From Nocardia paucivorans NBRC 100373 (GTDB taxonomy: Bacteria; Actinomycetota; Actinomycetes; Mycobacteriales; Mycobacteriaceae): a DNA stretch of 64,000 bases. Position numbers and translations under genes: made by a program. Shown in pieces: positions 42,454 through 51,028 of this stretch (within the stretch, counting starts at the first letter, position 1; every line of letters begins with the position of its first letter). The stretch covers positions 120,064-184,063 of the forward strand of contig NZ_BAGE01000060.1 in the NCBI RefSeq assembly GCF_000308675.1, written 5' to 3'. Under the pieces are notes generated by a model. That model worked only from the letters and a program-made list of their open reading frames with translations. It was not told the DNA's origin and made no database searches.

Positions 42454-42774
42454 TCAACGGTTGTCGGCGCCGGTAACCTTGTCGTCGGGCCCGATGAGGT
42501 AGGCCATCGACCGCACCGCCCGATCACGCGGGACCACGCCGATGAATCCGGCCGTGCGGGCGTCGTGTCCGTCCAGCCACCACGCCGGTACCCTCACCGG
42601 CAGGCCGTCCCGGTACCGCCGCAACTCCACCGGCACCGGCCGCGGAAGCTCGGCGATCGGTAGGCCACTCTCGGCGGCGAGCACCCCCCGCGGATCCGGG
42701 GCGGCATACCGGCGTTCCAGTTGCTCGCCCACCCACCGGTACAGACCGGGCCGGGCCGCGGTGAACCTAGGCAC
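42454..42774 (-). CDS. Hypothetical protein of the accessory patch
   Basis: Unrecognised 106-aa protein. It has two tryptophans flanked by basic residues (VPAWWLDGHDARTAGFIGVV) and no membrane segment. Its 5' end overlaps the 3' end of the following gene by 8 nt, so they form an operon. No homologue is recognised by eye. Confidence 0.55.
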   Translation of the reverse strand: MPRFTAARPGLYRWVGEQLERRYAAPDPRGVLAAESGLPIAELPRPVPVELRRYRDGLPVRVPAWWLDGHDARTAGFIGVVPRDRAVRSMAYLIGPDDKVTGADNR

Positions 42775-43108
42775 GGCGTCGATCCCACCGCGCCCGAGCC
42801 GCCCGTGATGCCTGCACCGACCGCGGGGACGTGACGGTCGGCTCCGGATCGATCTGCTTGAGCAGCCGGGCCAGGGCCGCCTCGAGCAACCGCAACTCCG
42901 CCGACAACTTCACCCGGGTCTTGGTGTCCTCGGCATCCGTATACCGCTCGGAAAGATCCACTTTCCGGTTGATATTGGACGCGATCAGCTCCAAAACGGC
43001 CCGATCGCGCTCGGACCATTCCACGGGTTCGCCCAGCCGGAGAGATACGGCTTCCAGCTCTGCGTCCAGGGCACGCAGCATCTTTCGGGCCTCACTGCTG
43101 TGGCGCAT
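42767..43108 (-). CDS. Helical hypothetical protein of the accessory patch
   Basis: A 113-aa protein made almost entirely of helices with charged heptads (RHSSEARKMLRALDAELEAV, ELRLLEAALARLLKQID) and a basic tail (RSVQASRAARARWDRR). This style resembles small DNA- or packaging-associated phage proteins, but I can not assign it. AGGAGGT lies upstream of the ATG at 43108. It overlaps the next gene by 8 nt. Confidence 0.55.
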   Translation of the reverse strand: MRHSSEARKMLRALDAELEAVSLRLGEPVEWSERDRAVLELIASNINRKVDLSERYTDAEDTKTRVKLSAELRLLEAALARLLKQIDPEPTVTSPRSVQASRAARARWDRRRA

Positions 43109-43266
43109 GGGTCCTACCTCCTGTCAGGTCCCCCGGCCTACCCCCGGGTTCTACCGGATGCATGCGCGGATGGAAGATCACAGAGCGTCCCGATGGAGGA
43201 GGGAGCCCGGGGAGAGGGCCCAAGCCCCTGGTCTCTGGCCTCTGGCTGTCCCGTGGCCGGTCGGTC

Positions 43267-44583
43267 GTGGACGAGGTCGTGACCGAGCCGGGTGGCAAGC
43301 CCGCGGCGGAGGTTTCCGACGAGTAGCTGATCGCGATGCTGGTCGACCGGGCCCGCACTGACGGTCTGGCGCTGACCGGAGCCGGCGGGTTGTTGCAGCA
43401 GCTGACCAAGCGGGTGCTGGAGTCCGCACTCGAGGGTGAGGTCACCGATCACCTCGGCTACGACAAGCACGACTCGGCTGGTCGCAACAGTGGTAACAGC
43501 CGTAACGGCGCGCGGTCGAAGACGGTGGTCACCGATATCGGGCCGGTCGAGGTGAAGGTGCCTCGTGACACCGCCGGCACGTTCGAGCCGCAGATCGTGC
43601 GCAAACGTCAGCGCCGGCTGTCCGGGGTGGACGAGATGGTGCTGTCGTTGTCGGCCAAGGGGTTGACCCACGGCGAGATCAGCGCGCATCCGGCCGAGGT
43701 CTACGGCGCCGAGGTGTCACGGCAGACGATCTCGATCATCACCGACAAGGTGATCGACGGAATGGCCGAGTGGCAGAACCGGCCACTGGACCGCGTCTAC
43801 CCAGTCCTGTTCGTGGACGCTATCGATGTGAAGATCCGGGACGGTCAGGTCGCGAACCGGCCGATCTATGTCGCGATGGCGGTCACTGTCGATGGGCATC
43901 GCGACATCCTCGGTATTTGGGCCGGTGACGGTGGTGAAGGCGCCAAGTACTGGCTGCATGTTTTCACCGAGTTGAAGAACCGCGGCGTCGAAGACGTGCT
44001 CATGCTCGTCTGTGACGGGTTGAAAGGCCTACCCGAGGCGGTGGAGGCGGTCTGGCCGCGCACGATCGTGCAAACATGCGTGATCCATCTGCTGCGCAAC
44101 AGCTTCCGCTACGCCGGCCGTCAGGACTGGGACAAGATCGCCAAAACGTTGAAACCGGTCTATACCGCGCCGACCGAGGATGCGGCGACCGAGCGGTTCC
44201 TGGAGTTCCAGGAGGTCTGGGGCGGCAAATACCCGGCGATCGTGAAGCTGTGGTCGGACGCCTGGTCGGAGTTCGTGCCGTTCCTGGCCTTCGACGTCGA
44301 GATCCGCAAGGTCATCTGCTCGACGAACGCGATCGAGTCGGTCAACGCCCGCATCCGCAAGGCCGTGCGCGCTCGCGGGCACTTCCCGAACGAGACCGCG
44401 GCCCTGAAGTGCGTCTACATGGCGTTGATGAGCCTCGACCCGACCGGCGCCGGCCGCAAGCGATGGACCATGCGCTGGAAAGCGCCCCTGAACGCCTTCC
44501 AGATCGCCTTCGAAGGCCGCCTCACCCCCACCAACCACTGAGAATCAACAACCAAGATCAGCCGTTAACTGGACAGACCCGCG
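43267..44583 (+). mobile_element. IS256-family insertion sequence, probably incomplete
   Basis: The element contains an IS256 transposase and ends near GTTAACTGGACAGACCC (to about 44583), which looks like the right inverted repeat. I could not find the matching left repeat (GGGTCTGTCC-type) upstream of the gene, so the left end is either truncated or has drifted. Boundaries are therefore approximate. Confidence 0.6.
43336..44541 (+). CDS. IS256-family transposase (N-terminus broken by nonsense codon)
   Basis: A 401-aa transposase as read from ATG 43336. The DDE catalytic residues are in YPVLFVDAIDVKI, VCDGLKGL and STNAIESVNARIRK. Reading upstream in the same frame from GTG 43267, the sequence VVDEVVTEPGGKPAAEVSDE is interrupted by TAG (43324-43326) where family members usually have Gln before LIAMLV. 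So either this copy is inactivated or translation reinitiates at 43336. Another oddity is HPAEVYG where most relatives have HLAEVYG. Confidence 0.8.
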   Translation: MLVDRARTDGLALTGAGGLLQQLTKRVLESALEGEVTDHLGYDKHDSAGRNSGNSRNGARSKTVVTDIGPVEVKVPRDTAGTFEPQIVRKRQRRLSGVDEMVLSLSAKGLTHGEISAHPAEVYGAEVSRQTISIITDKVIDGMAEWQNRPLDRVYPVLFVDAIDVKIRDGQVANRPIYVAMAVTVDGHRDILGIWAGDGGEGAKYWLHVFTELKNRGVEDVLMLVCDGLKGLPEAVEAVWPRTIVQTCVIHLLRNSFRYAGRQDWDKIAKTLKPVYTAPTEDAATERFLEFQEVWGGKYPAIVKLWSDAWSEFVPFLAFDVEIRKVICSTNAIESVNARIRKAVRARGHFPNETAALKCVYMALMSLDPTGAGRKRWTMRWKAPLNAFQIAFEGRLTPTNH

Positions 44584-44602
44584 TACAACCGAACGGTTGT
44601 CG

Positions 44603-45523
44603 TCAGGTCTCGGACCGGGAGCGCGGGGCCCGGATGACGGTAATGGCGTCGGAAGGCTCGGTGCCGGGGGGTACGTCCACGTAGACCATCGCCGTACCCG
44701 TCTCGGTGGCCCAACGGGCACGGTTGATATCGACCGTGGCGTAGACATCATGGTTCATACCGGCGCGGTGCAGCACCTCCGCCGTTCGTGCGGCATGACC
44801 GTACTCGGGGTCACCGGCATGGCAGGCCAGCATCAGCAGCGGTTTGCCCGGACCTGCCCGCGAAGCGGCCTGAAAATGCCTGTTCGCCGCGAGCACATGG
44901 CCGAAGAAGGGGCCGGGAACGAGCAGTACTCTCCAGTCGGGCTCCTGGTCGGTGCCCACATTGACCTTGATCTCGAAACCTCGTGGGCCGGAATGCGAGT
45001 GCACGTAGAGCATTCCTTCTCTGGCGTCGTCGGCCCACGGCGCGGGCAATGCGGGTCCGGGGGCCCGCCCGATCGCGCCCCTATTGGGGATGTATTCCTT
45101 GTCGCTCAACCGGTTCGGCATTCGTGACCATGTCGAGTAGGCCTGGTAATCCGAGATGCCCTGTCGACTCCCGTCCTGGGTGGGGAACGAAACTCCGATG
45201 AGATTTCCCTCGTGGTCCACCATCCGCATACTGCGCACTTGATGGGGTTCGAATGTGTAATGCCGCATGGAGGCGTCCCATCCGATCAGCCAGGGACCGC
45301 GCGATCGGGTGGTGTTGCCCATCCGGTCGATAACGTTCGCGCCGTTTCCGTCGACGTTCCGCGCGCCCATCCCCGCACCGCGAAACTCCTCGGCGAACGT
45401 ACCGACACTGTTTTTGATGGTATGGGCGCCGGCGGCAAGTGATCTCGCGAGCGAATCGGTTGCGACGCGCATACATCGGGCCGGTGCCGAGAGCTCCACC
45501 GCCCCGCAGTTCACAGCGCTCAT
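44603..45523 (-). CDS. Isolated His/Cys peptidase-like domain protein (lonely-Cys/CHAT-like)
   Basis: A 306-aa protein of uncertain family. The C-terminal half has MLYVHSHSGPRGFEIKVN (His 175/177) and LLMLACHAGDPEYGHA (Cys 234), a His/Cys dyad spacing reminiscent of caspase-like, CPD- or lonely-Cys-type proteases, which are usually embedded in large toxins. The N-terminal ~50 residues (ATDSLARSLAAGAHTIKNSV) are helical and might be a secretion-type segment. No neighbour supplies the rest of a toxin, so it may be a remnant or a standalone effector. Next to the IS256 element. Confidence 0.45.
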   Translation of the reverse strand: MSAVNCGAVELSAPARCMRVATDSLARSLAAGAHTIKNSVGTFAEEFRGAGMGARNVDGNGANVIDRMGNTTRSRGPWLIGWDASMRHYTFEPHQVRSMRMVDHEGNLIGVSFPTQDGSRQGISDYQAYSTWSRMPNRLSDKEYIPNRGAIGRAPGPALPAPWADDAREGMLYVHSHSGPRGFEIKVNVGTDQEPDWRVLLVPGPFFGHVLAANRHFQAASRAGPGKPLLMLACHAGDPEYGHAARTAEVLHRAGMNHDVYATVDINRARWATETGTAMVYVDVPPGTEPSDAITVIRAPRSRSET

Positions 45524-45817
45524 AAGGTCCGATATCGAACACCCGGCAGGGAGCTGCCTCCTCGAACGAAGGAGAGAACAGAACGCTTCCCCCTATCCGG
45601 AGCAAGAGCCATCATGAAGGATCATGAATACCCGGAATGCGCGTAAAGGCAAGGGAATGTGACAAATCCACCACCGGGAGCCATCCACCGCGACCCGTGG
45701 TTCGTATTGGTCGATCCCGGATGAAACAAGCCGATCCGATGACCTTCCCCCCCACCGCACGCATTGTGGGTGGAAATGGCGATACCGGGCTGTTTCGGCC
45801 GCGTATACCTGCTCGAC

Positions 45818-46516
45818 TCAGTTGCCCGGCGCAGGGGCGGGCTGCTCGCCCGGTGCGGGAGCCGGGGCCTGAGCGGGCGGAGACGCGGGGGCGCCGACCT
45901 CGCTGCCGACACCGGCCAGCATCGCCAGATCCCATTTGTCGACAATCCAGCGGTCACCGGACTTCTCCAGGCCCGCGATCACCGCGATGTCCTGCTGTTT
46001 GGGTTCGGGGGTGGCGGCATTGGTCTTCATCAGGCTGATATTGACCAACACCCGCGCGCTCTCGGCGTCACCCGACTGGAAGCCGCAGCTCACCTGGTCC
46101 ACCCAGGATTTGACCTTCGACTCGGTCAACAGCTGGCGCACCACTTCCCAGTTCTTCTCCAGCGACGAAACGACGTTACCGGTGGCCCTGTCCTTCATGT
46201 TCTGGATGAATCCGTCCAGATCACCGGCGTAGTCGTAGGTGTTGGTGGCCTCGGCGAAATCGCACGCGGCGCGGGTGGCCTCGTCCTGCGCGGCGAGTTC
46301 TCCACCGCTGCGATACGCCTCCCGGAAGAACACCACCCCGGAGACGACCAGCGCGACCAGCACCACCCCGGCCACGAAGGCGGCGATCATCGGCAGCATC
46401 CCGCGCACACCACCGGTGCCCGCGGTTTTCTCCTTATCGGCCTTTCCGGTTTCGGCGGTCACCGGTTCGACAGCGTCGTCTTCGGCCATGTCAGTGGTCC
46501 CACTCTCTTTCTTCAC
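45818..46516 (-). CDS. Mce-associated membrane protein
   Basis: A 232-aa single-pass membrane protein: cytoplasmic acidic N-terminus, transmembrane helix at residues ~41-64 (LPMIAAFVAGVVLVALVVSG), and an extracytoplasmic domain (WVDQVSCGFQSGDAESARVL) of the NTF2-like mas type. It is the last gene of the mce operon, 13 bp after the preceding mce-associated gene. Ends with a proline/alanine-rich tail. Thought to stabilise or assist Mce complexes. Confidence 0.85.
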   Translation of the reverse strand: MKKESGTTDMAEDDAVEPVTAETGKADKEKTAGTGGVRGMLPMIAAFVAGVVLVALVVSGVVFFREAYRSGGELAAQDEATRAACDFAEATNTYDYAGDLDGFIQNMKDRATGNVVSSLEKNWEVVRQLLTESKVKSWVDQVSCGFQSGDAESARVLVNISLMKTNAATPEPKQQDIAVIAGLEKSGDRWIVDKWDLAMLAGVGSEVGAPASPPAQAPAPAPGEQPAPAPGN

Positions 46517-46528
46517 GACGGAAGCCGG

Positions 46529-47548
46529 CTACTGCTGCACCATCGGCGTATCGAAGTTGGCGACCATCCACCGGTCGCCCACCTTCTCCATATCGACATT
46601 CGCCGCGACCTTCACCTGGCCGGGCGTGGCCGACCCCGCAGTGGTGAAGCTCTGATCGATGATCAGCACCACGCGCGCCTTGTCGTCGGACCCGGATTCG
46701 TATCCGCACTGCACATCACCGGCGGAGGAGCTGACCTGACGCTCCGCGAACCGGGCCTTCAGGTCCGGACCGATCTGGGAAACCAGCTTCTTCCACTCGC
46801 CGGTCGCGGATTGATCCAGTCGGCTCAGGTAATCGTCGACCCGGTCGCCAGTGTAGGTGGCGAAGTTGTGGCCGAAGTCGCAGGCCGCCTTGGTGGCGGC
46901 GGCGCGTCGGTCCAGTTCCTCCCGGCGATCCTTGGCCTGGAAGGCGAAAACACCCACCGCGACCATGGCCGCGATCAGCAGTACGGCCGCCACGACGGTG
47001 AGGAGGCGGCCACGGCTGAGCACCGATTTCTCGTTCGCCGAAGACTTCGCCCGAGCATCGGACCTGTCGCCCTTCTCGGCCGCGGCGGTGCTGCTCGCGG
47101 AGGCTTTATCGATCTGCACCGTCTTATCCGAGCCGGTGTCCTCGCCGCTCTCGGCCTCATCGGTGGAGGACTTGTCGAGCACAACCGTCTTGTCCTGCTC
47201 GACGTCCTCGGCATCCCCACCCTCGCCGGTGGCGGACTCGACCGTCTTGTCCTGCTCGGAGGCCTTGCCGGCTTCGGTGTCGGCGGCGGGGGTCTTGCGG
47301 GCCACGACCGCCGCATCGGAATCGCCCGACTTCTCGGCTTCGCCGGTCGGGGATTTCTCCGTATCGGTTTTCGACGATCCCTCGGCCGATACGGCGGTAT
47401 CGGTATCGACGGTCTTCGTGTCCGCCGAAGTGCCGATATCCGCCGATTCGGCCGTGTCGCCGCCGGCGGTCTCGTTCTCGGTGATTTCCGTGGGCACGTC
47501 CGTGCCCTCCGGCTCCTTCGGTTCGGAAACGGCGTCTTCAGTGGACAT
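46529..47548 (-). CDS. Mce-associated membrane protein with long acidic tail
   Basis: A 339-aa protein. Residues ~1-175 are low-complexity and acidic, with three DKTV repeats at about residues 100, 119 and 141 (SEQDKTVESAT, EQDKTVVLDKSS, SDKTVQIDKAS). A transmembrane helix lies at ~183-203, followed by an NTF2-like mas domain (GEWKKLVSQIGPDLKARF, VQCGYESGSDDKARVV). The tail is unusual in length compared with typical mas proteins. It lies 140 bp after mceF and 12 bp ahead of the last mas gene. Confidence 0.82.
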   Translation of the reverse strand: MSTEDAVSEPKEPEGTDVPTEITENETAGGDTAESADIGTSADTKTVDTDTAVSAEGSSKTDTEKSPTGEAEKSGDSDAAVVARKTPAADTEAGKASEQDKTVESATGEGGDAEDVEQDKTVVLDKSSTDEAESGEDTGSDKTVQIDKASASSTAAAEKGDRSDARAKSSANEKSVLSRGRLLTVVAAVLLIAAMVAVGVFAFQAKDRREELDRRAAATKAACDFGHNFATYTGDRVDDYLSRLDQSATGEWKKLVSQIGPDLKARFAERQVSSSAGDVQCGYESGSDDKARVVLIIDQSFTTAGSATPGQVKVAANVDMEKVGDRWMVANFDTPMVQQ

Positions 47549-47688
47549 CGGTACCGTTCACACCTTCCCGGCACACCGTTGCCGATGTGCCGTGTTGTCC
47601 GGTCATAACGCTCGCCGGGTGAGCGCGGCATCACATCAGTGCGTGAGTATGCCTGGCCACACCCGGCGGCCTACAACCGGTACCCGCC

Positions 47689-48852
47689 TTACCGCACCGG
47701 CGGCAAGGTCCGTTCGTTCGGATCCACCCCGGGCGGCATGTGCGCGCCGTTGTTCGGCACGTCCGGTCTGGGCGCGTTGGCCGCACCACGGATCTGTTGA
47801 CCCGGGGGCGGGTTATCGCAGTAGTTCCACTTCGGCAGTGTGCCGTCCTGGATGACCTGCGGTTTCATCGGGGTCGACCGGTACTGGCAGTACGGCCGGA
47901 ACCAGATATCGAGCACCGTGTGGAACTCGTTGTCGTGGGCGGGAACTCCCAGTGCCGAACCACCGAGCTCCAGGGCCGGGAACAGCGCCCGCAGCGCCGG
48001 GGTGCGCAGCTGCGCGGCACGGGTGACCGCCACGAAGTTCTGCGCGATGGTGGTGATCGGATCGATATTGGTGTCGAGTACCGCGCCCAGTTGTTCGAAC
48101 TGGCCGGGCGACTCCGCCAGCACACTCTGCAGTTCGGCGTTCGCCTTGTCGAACTGCTCGAACAGCACCCCGGAGTTATGGGTCAAGGTGCCCAGATCCG
48201 GCTGCGCCAGCGAGGTCGTAGCCGCGATGGTGCGCAGGTTCGCGATCAGATTGGTGGTCTGCGGCAGCAGCGAGTCCAGACCCGCGACGGCCAGGCTGAC
48301 CCCTTCGATGAGCGATCGAAGCTGGTCGGGACCACCGCTGAGTGCGGTATCCAGTTCGTTGAGGATCACCGAGAACTTCTTCGGGTCGATCTGGGAGATC
48401 AGATCGCTGGAATTCTCGAGCACCTCGGTGATCGGCACGGGGGTGTGCACCCGTTCCGGGTCGTAGTCGATCACCGAACCGTCGGTGAGAAACGGCCCCT
48501 CCTCGCCCGCCGGGCGGAAGTCGATGTACTGCTCACCGGCTCCGGACAGCGCCTGCACCGCGACCTGGGTGTCCACCGGGATGGCGTACCGCGAGTCGAT
48601 CGTGGCCTTGGCCTCGATACCGGCGCCACCGTCGGTGATCTCGATCGAATCGACCTCACCCACTCGGTATCCGCGCAAGGTCACATCGTTGCCGGGTTGC
48701 AGACCGCCCGAGCGATCCAGGTTCACGGTGACCGTGTAGGTGCTGCGCAGCGGATTGAACCGCATGACCTCCACTGCGAGGTAGGTCGCGCCGATCACCA
48801 GGGCCAGCACCAGGCCGACATTGGAGAACAGGATCTTGTGCCGTTTGATCAC
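47689..48852 (-). CDS. mceF: Mce family protein MceF
   Basis: A 387-aa Mce protein: a short N-terminal cytoplasmic part and transmembrane helix (KILFSNVGLVLALVIGATYL), then the MlaD-type MCE domain (FNPLRSTYTVTVNLDRSGGL, PGNDVTLRGYRVGEVDSIEI) and a long helical barrel. Forms part of the extracytoplasmic lipid-binding tube. Start ATG at 48852 overlaps the mceE stop by 4 nt. Last Mce gene of the set; a 140-bp gap separates it from the mce-associated genes. Confidence 0.88.
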   Translation of the reverse strand: MIKRHKILFSNVGLVLALVIGATYLAVEVMRFNPLRSTYTVTVNLDRSGGLQPGNDVTLRGYRVGEVDSIEITDGGAGIEAKATIDSRYAIPVDTQVAVQALSGAGEQYIDFRPAGEEGPFLTDGSVIDYDPERVHTPVPITEVLENSSDLISQIDPKKFSVILNELDTALSGGPDQLRSLIEGVSLAVAGLDSLLPQTTNLIANLRTIAATTSLAQPDLGTLTHNSGVLFEQFDKANAELQSVLAESPGQFEQLGAVLDTNIDPITTIAQNFVAVTRAAQLRTPALRALFPALELGGSALGVPAHDNEFHTVLDIWFRPYCQYRSTPMKPQVIQDGTLPKWNYCDNPPPGQQIRGAANAPRPDVPNNGAHMPPGVDPNERTLPPVR

Positions 48853-49952
48853 CGCTGGCCTCCCGTTACTCGACCGTAGACGGCCTGGAGCACCTGGATG
48901 AGGCTGCCCGCGAAGTCTTGTAAATCTCGTACGTCGAAGAACTTGCTGGTACCCGGCGCGGTGAGCAGGGCGACATCGAGGCTGGTGATGGAGACCTGCG
49001 CCGCGAGGGAGGAACCACGGAAGGTCGCGGCAACCGGGTCCTTGACCTCGTGCAAGGCGTCGAGCAGCGCGCCGAAGCTGTCACCGGTCGCCGCGAGGGC
49101 GGCCATGAGTCGGTCGGTGCTGTCCAGCAGGTTGGCCAGTTCACCGCCGGTGGTGTTGGAGTAGTCGCCGAGCGCAGCGCTCATGGTGGCGACCTTGGTC
49201 AACAGATCACCGAGAGCCCGGTTGTTCTCGGCCACCGCGCCGATCATGTCCGGCAGCGTATCGGCCACCTGGCCCAGGCTGTCGCGGCGCGACTGGATGG
49301 TGTCGGCCAGCACGGAGAACTCGCTGAGCACACTGTCGATCCGGGCGGAGTTGGCGTTCATACTGCCGACCACGCCGGTGAGTTCGTTGACCAGGTGCAC
49401 CACCTGGTCGCTGCGCCCGCCGACAATCGAATCCAGCTCCGAGCCGAGCCGGGACAGATGGGCGATACCACCGCCGTTGAACAACAGCGATACCGACAGC
49501 AGCAGTTCCTCCACGGTCGCACCCGCCGAGGTCTGCTCGAGCGGCAGCGTATCGCCGTCCTTCAGAAGTTCCACGCCGGGTTCGGTCGGCGGCTTGGACA
49601 CCGCCACGAAAACATCGCCCAGCGGAGTGGCCTGGCGCAGTTCGGCGGTGGTGCCCACCGGCAGCTCGATGTCCTTGCGGATGCTCAGCTCGACGATGGC
49701 CTGGAAGTTCTTGGTCTCGATATCGGTGACGACACCGACATCGGAACCACCGATCTTGACCTTCGCCTGGTCCGGCAGATTCAACGCGTTGTCGAATACG
49801 GCCTTCACGGTGAAGGTCTCACCGCTGAGGCCGGGCTTCGGCAACGGCACATCCTCCACGGTGAGGCCGCAGCCGGAGGCCAGCGACACCGCACCCACCG
49901 CCGCGAGCGCAACTGCGGTGCGGCGGACTCGTCCGATCTTTCGGTGCATCAT
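48849..49952 (-). CDS. mceE: Mce family lipoprotein MceE
   Basis: A 367-aa Mce protein with a lipoprotein signal: basic n-region (MMHRKIGRVRRT), hydrophobic core and ASGC with Cys at residue 28. The MCE domain follows (ETFTVKAVFDNALNLPDQAK, KIGGSDVGVVTDIE). In mycobacteria MceE is the lipid-anchored member (LprK/LprN-type). ATG 49952 overlaps the mceD stop. Confidence 0.88.
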   Translation of the reverse strand: MMHRKIGRVRRTAVALAAVGAVSLASGCGLTVEDVPLPKPGLSGETFTVKAVFDNALNLPDQAKVKIGGSDVGVVTDIETKNFQAIVELSIRKDIELPVGTTAELRQATPLGDVFVAVSKPPTEPGVELLKDGDTLPLEQTSAGATVEELLLSVSLLFNGGGIAHLSRLGSELDSIVGGRSDQVVHLVNELTGVVGSMNANSARIDSVLSEFSVLADTIQSRRDSLGQVADTLPDMIGAVAENNRALGDLLTKVATMSAALGDYSNTTGGELANLLDSTDRLMAALAATGDSFGALLDALHEVKDPVAATFRGSSLAAQVSITSLDVALLTAPGTSKFFDVRDLQDFAGSLIQVLQAVYGRVTGGQR

Positions 49953-51028
49953 TTCGTCAGTCCCAGGAGTGCGGCGGTAAGTCCGAAATCGGGCCCGAAG
50001 TCCTCCATCCGGCCGGTGCGACAGCCATCGGCCCGCATCTGGATTCGTTCGCAGAACAGGCTGACCAACTCACCGTTGAGGTTGGTCCCGATGAGCGCGT
50101 GCAGTCGGATGTAGCCGAGTTCCCGGTTCATCGACCGGTCGATGTTCTGCAGCAGCAGCGGCGCGACATCGACCACCTCGGTGACCCCGTGGGCGTTCGC
50201 CCGCAACTGCTCGATAACCGTGTTCATCCGGGTGAGCGTGTCGGCCAGCTGATCCTGATGTTGGGTGAGGGTCGTGCTGGTGTTGCTCAGGAAGCCCCGC
50301 AACTGGTCCAGGGTGGCCTGCAGACCCGGCGCCTGCTCGGCGAGCAGCGTCGACATCTGGGTGACCTGGTTGCTGAAGTCGCGCACCGACTGGTCGTTCT
50401 CGGCGAGCATGGTGGTGAGCTCGTTGAGCTTGATGATGATGTTCGACAACGCGTCCTTGTTGTCGACACCGACCTTGACTGCGCTCGACAGCGCGTTGAG
50501 GGTGTCGCGGATGCGTTCGCCCTGCCCGTCGAGCATCGGGTACAGCACCCGACCGGACAGCGGACCGATCCCTTCCTGTCCCGGTTTGGGCTCGAGCGCC
50601 GCGGAGAACCGGTCGATCGTCTTGAGCAGCGTGTCCAGCTCGATCGGGGTATCGGTGCGTTCCAGCGGCAGATGGTCGCCGTCGGAGAGGGTCTCGCCCT
50701 CGGTATAGACGGGGGTCATCTCGATATGCCGATCGGTGACGATCGACGGCGAGATGAGGACGGCCATCGCGTCCTTGGGGATCTTCACATCGCCGTCCAG
50801 CGACATGTGCACCTCGACCAGATCACCGTGCGGCACGATCTTGTCGACCTTGCCGACCTCGAGTCCGAGGACGGTGATCGGGTTGCCCTCGAACATGCCT
50901 GCGATGTTCTCGAAGTCGGCGGTCACCTGGATGGTGTTGCCGACCGCGTTGTTCACCACCGAGCAGCTGCCGAGCGCAAGCGCGGTCACCCCGATGATCA
51001 GGGCTTTGGCGGTGTTCTTCAGATTCAT
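49949..51028 (-). CDS. mceD: Mce family protein MceD with lipobox
   Basis: A 359-aa Mce protein. It starts at ATG 51028 (overlapping the mceC stop); the longer frame begins earlier but would cut into mceC. The N-terminus is NLKNTAKALIIGVTALALGS with Cys at residue 22, which looks like a lipobox, less common for MceD. The MCE domain (NTIQVTADFENIAGMFEGN, PITVLGLEVGKVDKIVPHG) and the helical C-terminal part are intact. Confidence 0.88.
   Translation of the reverse strand: MNLKNTAKALIIGVTALALGSCSVVNNAVGNTIQVTADFENIAGMFEGNPITVLGLEVGKVDKIVPHGDLVEVHMSLDGDVKIPKDAMAVLISPSIVTDRHIEMTPVYTEGETLSDGDHLPLERTDTPIELDTLLKTIDRFSAALEPKPGQEGIGPLSGRVLYPMLDGQGERIRDTLNALSSAVKVGVDNKDALSNIIIKLNELTTMLAENDQSVRDFSNQVTQMSTLLAEQAPGLQATLDQLRGFLSNTSTTLTQHQDQLADTLTRMNTVIEQLRANAHGVTEVVDVAPLLLQNIDRSMNRELGYIRLHALIGTNLNGELVSLFCERIQMRADGCRTGRMEDFGPDFGLTAALLGLTK

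Noticed and set aside
43109..43266. Left inverted repeat of the IS256 element
   Set aside because: No match to the GGGTCTGTCC-type right end was found here.
45622..45957. Short minus-strand frames before the mce-associated gene
   Set aside because: They overlap the end of a real mce-associated gene or look random; no ribosome site.
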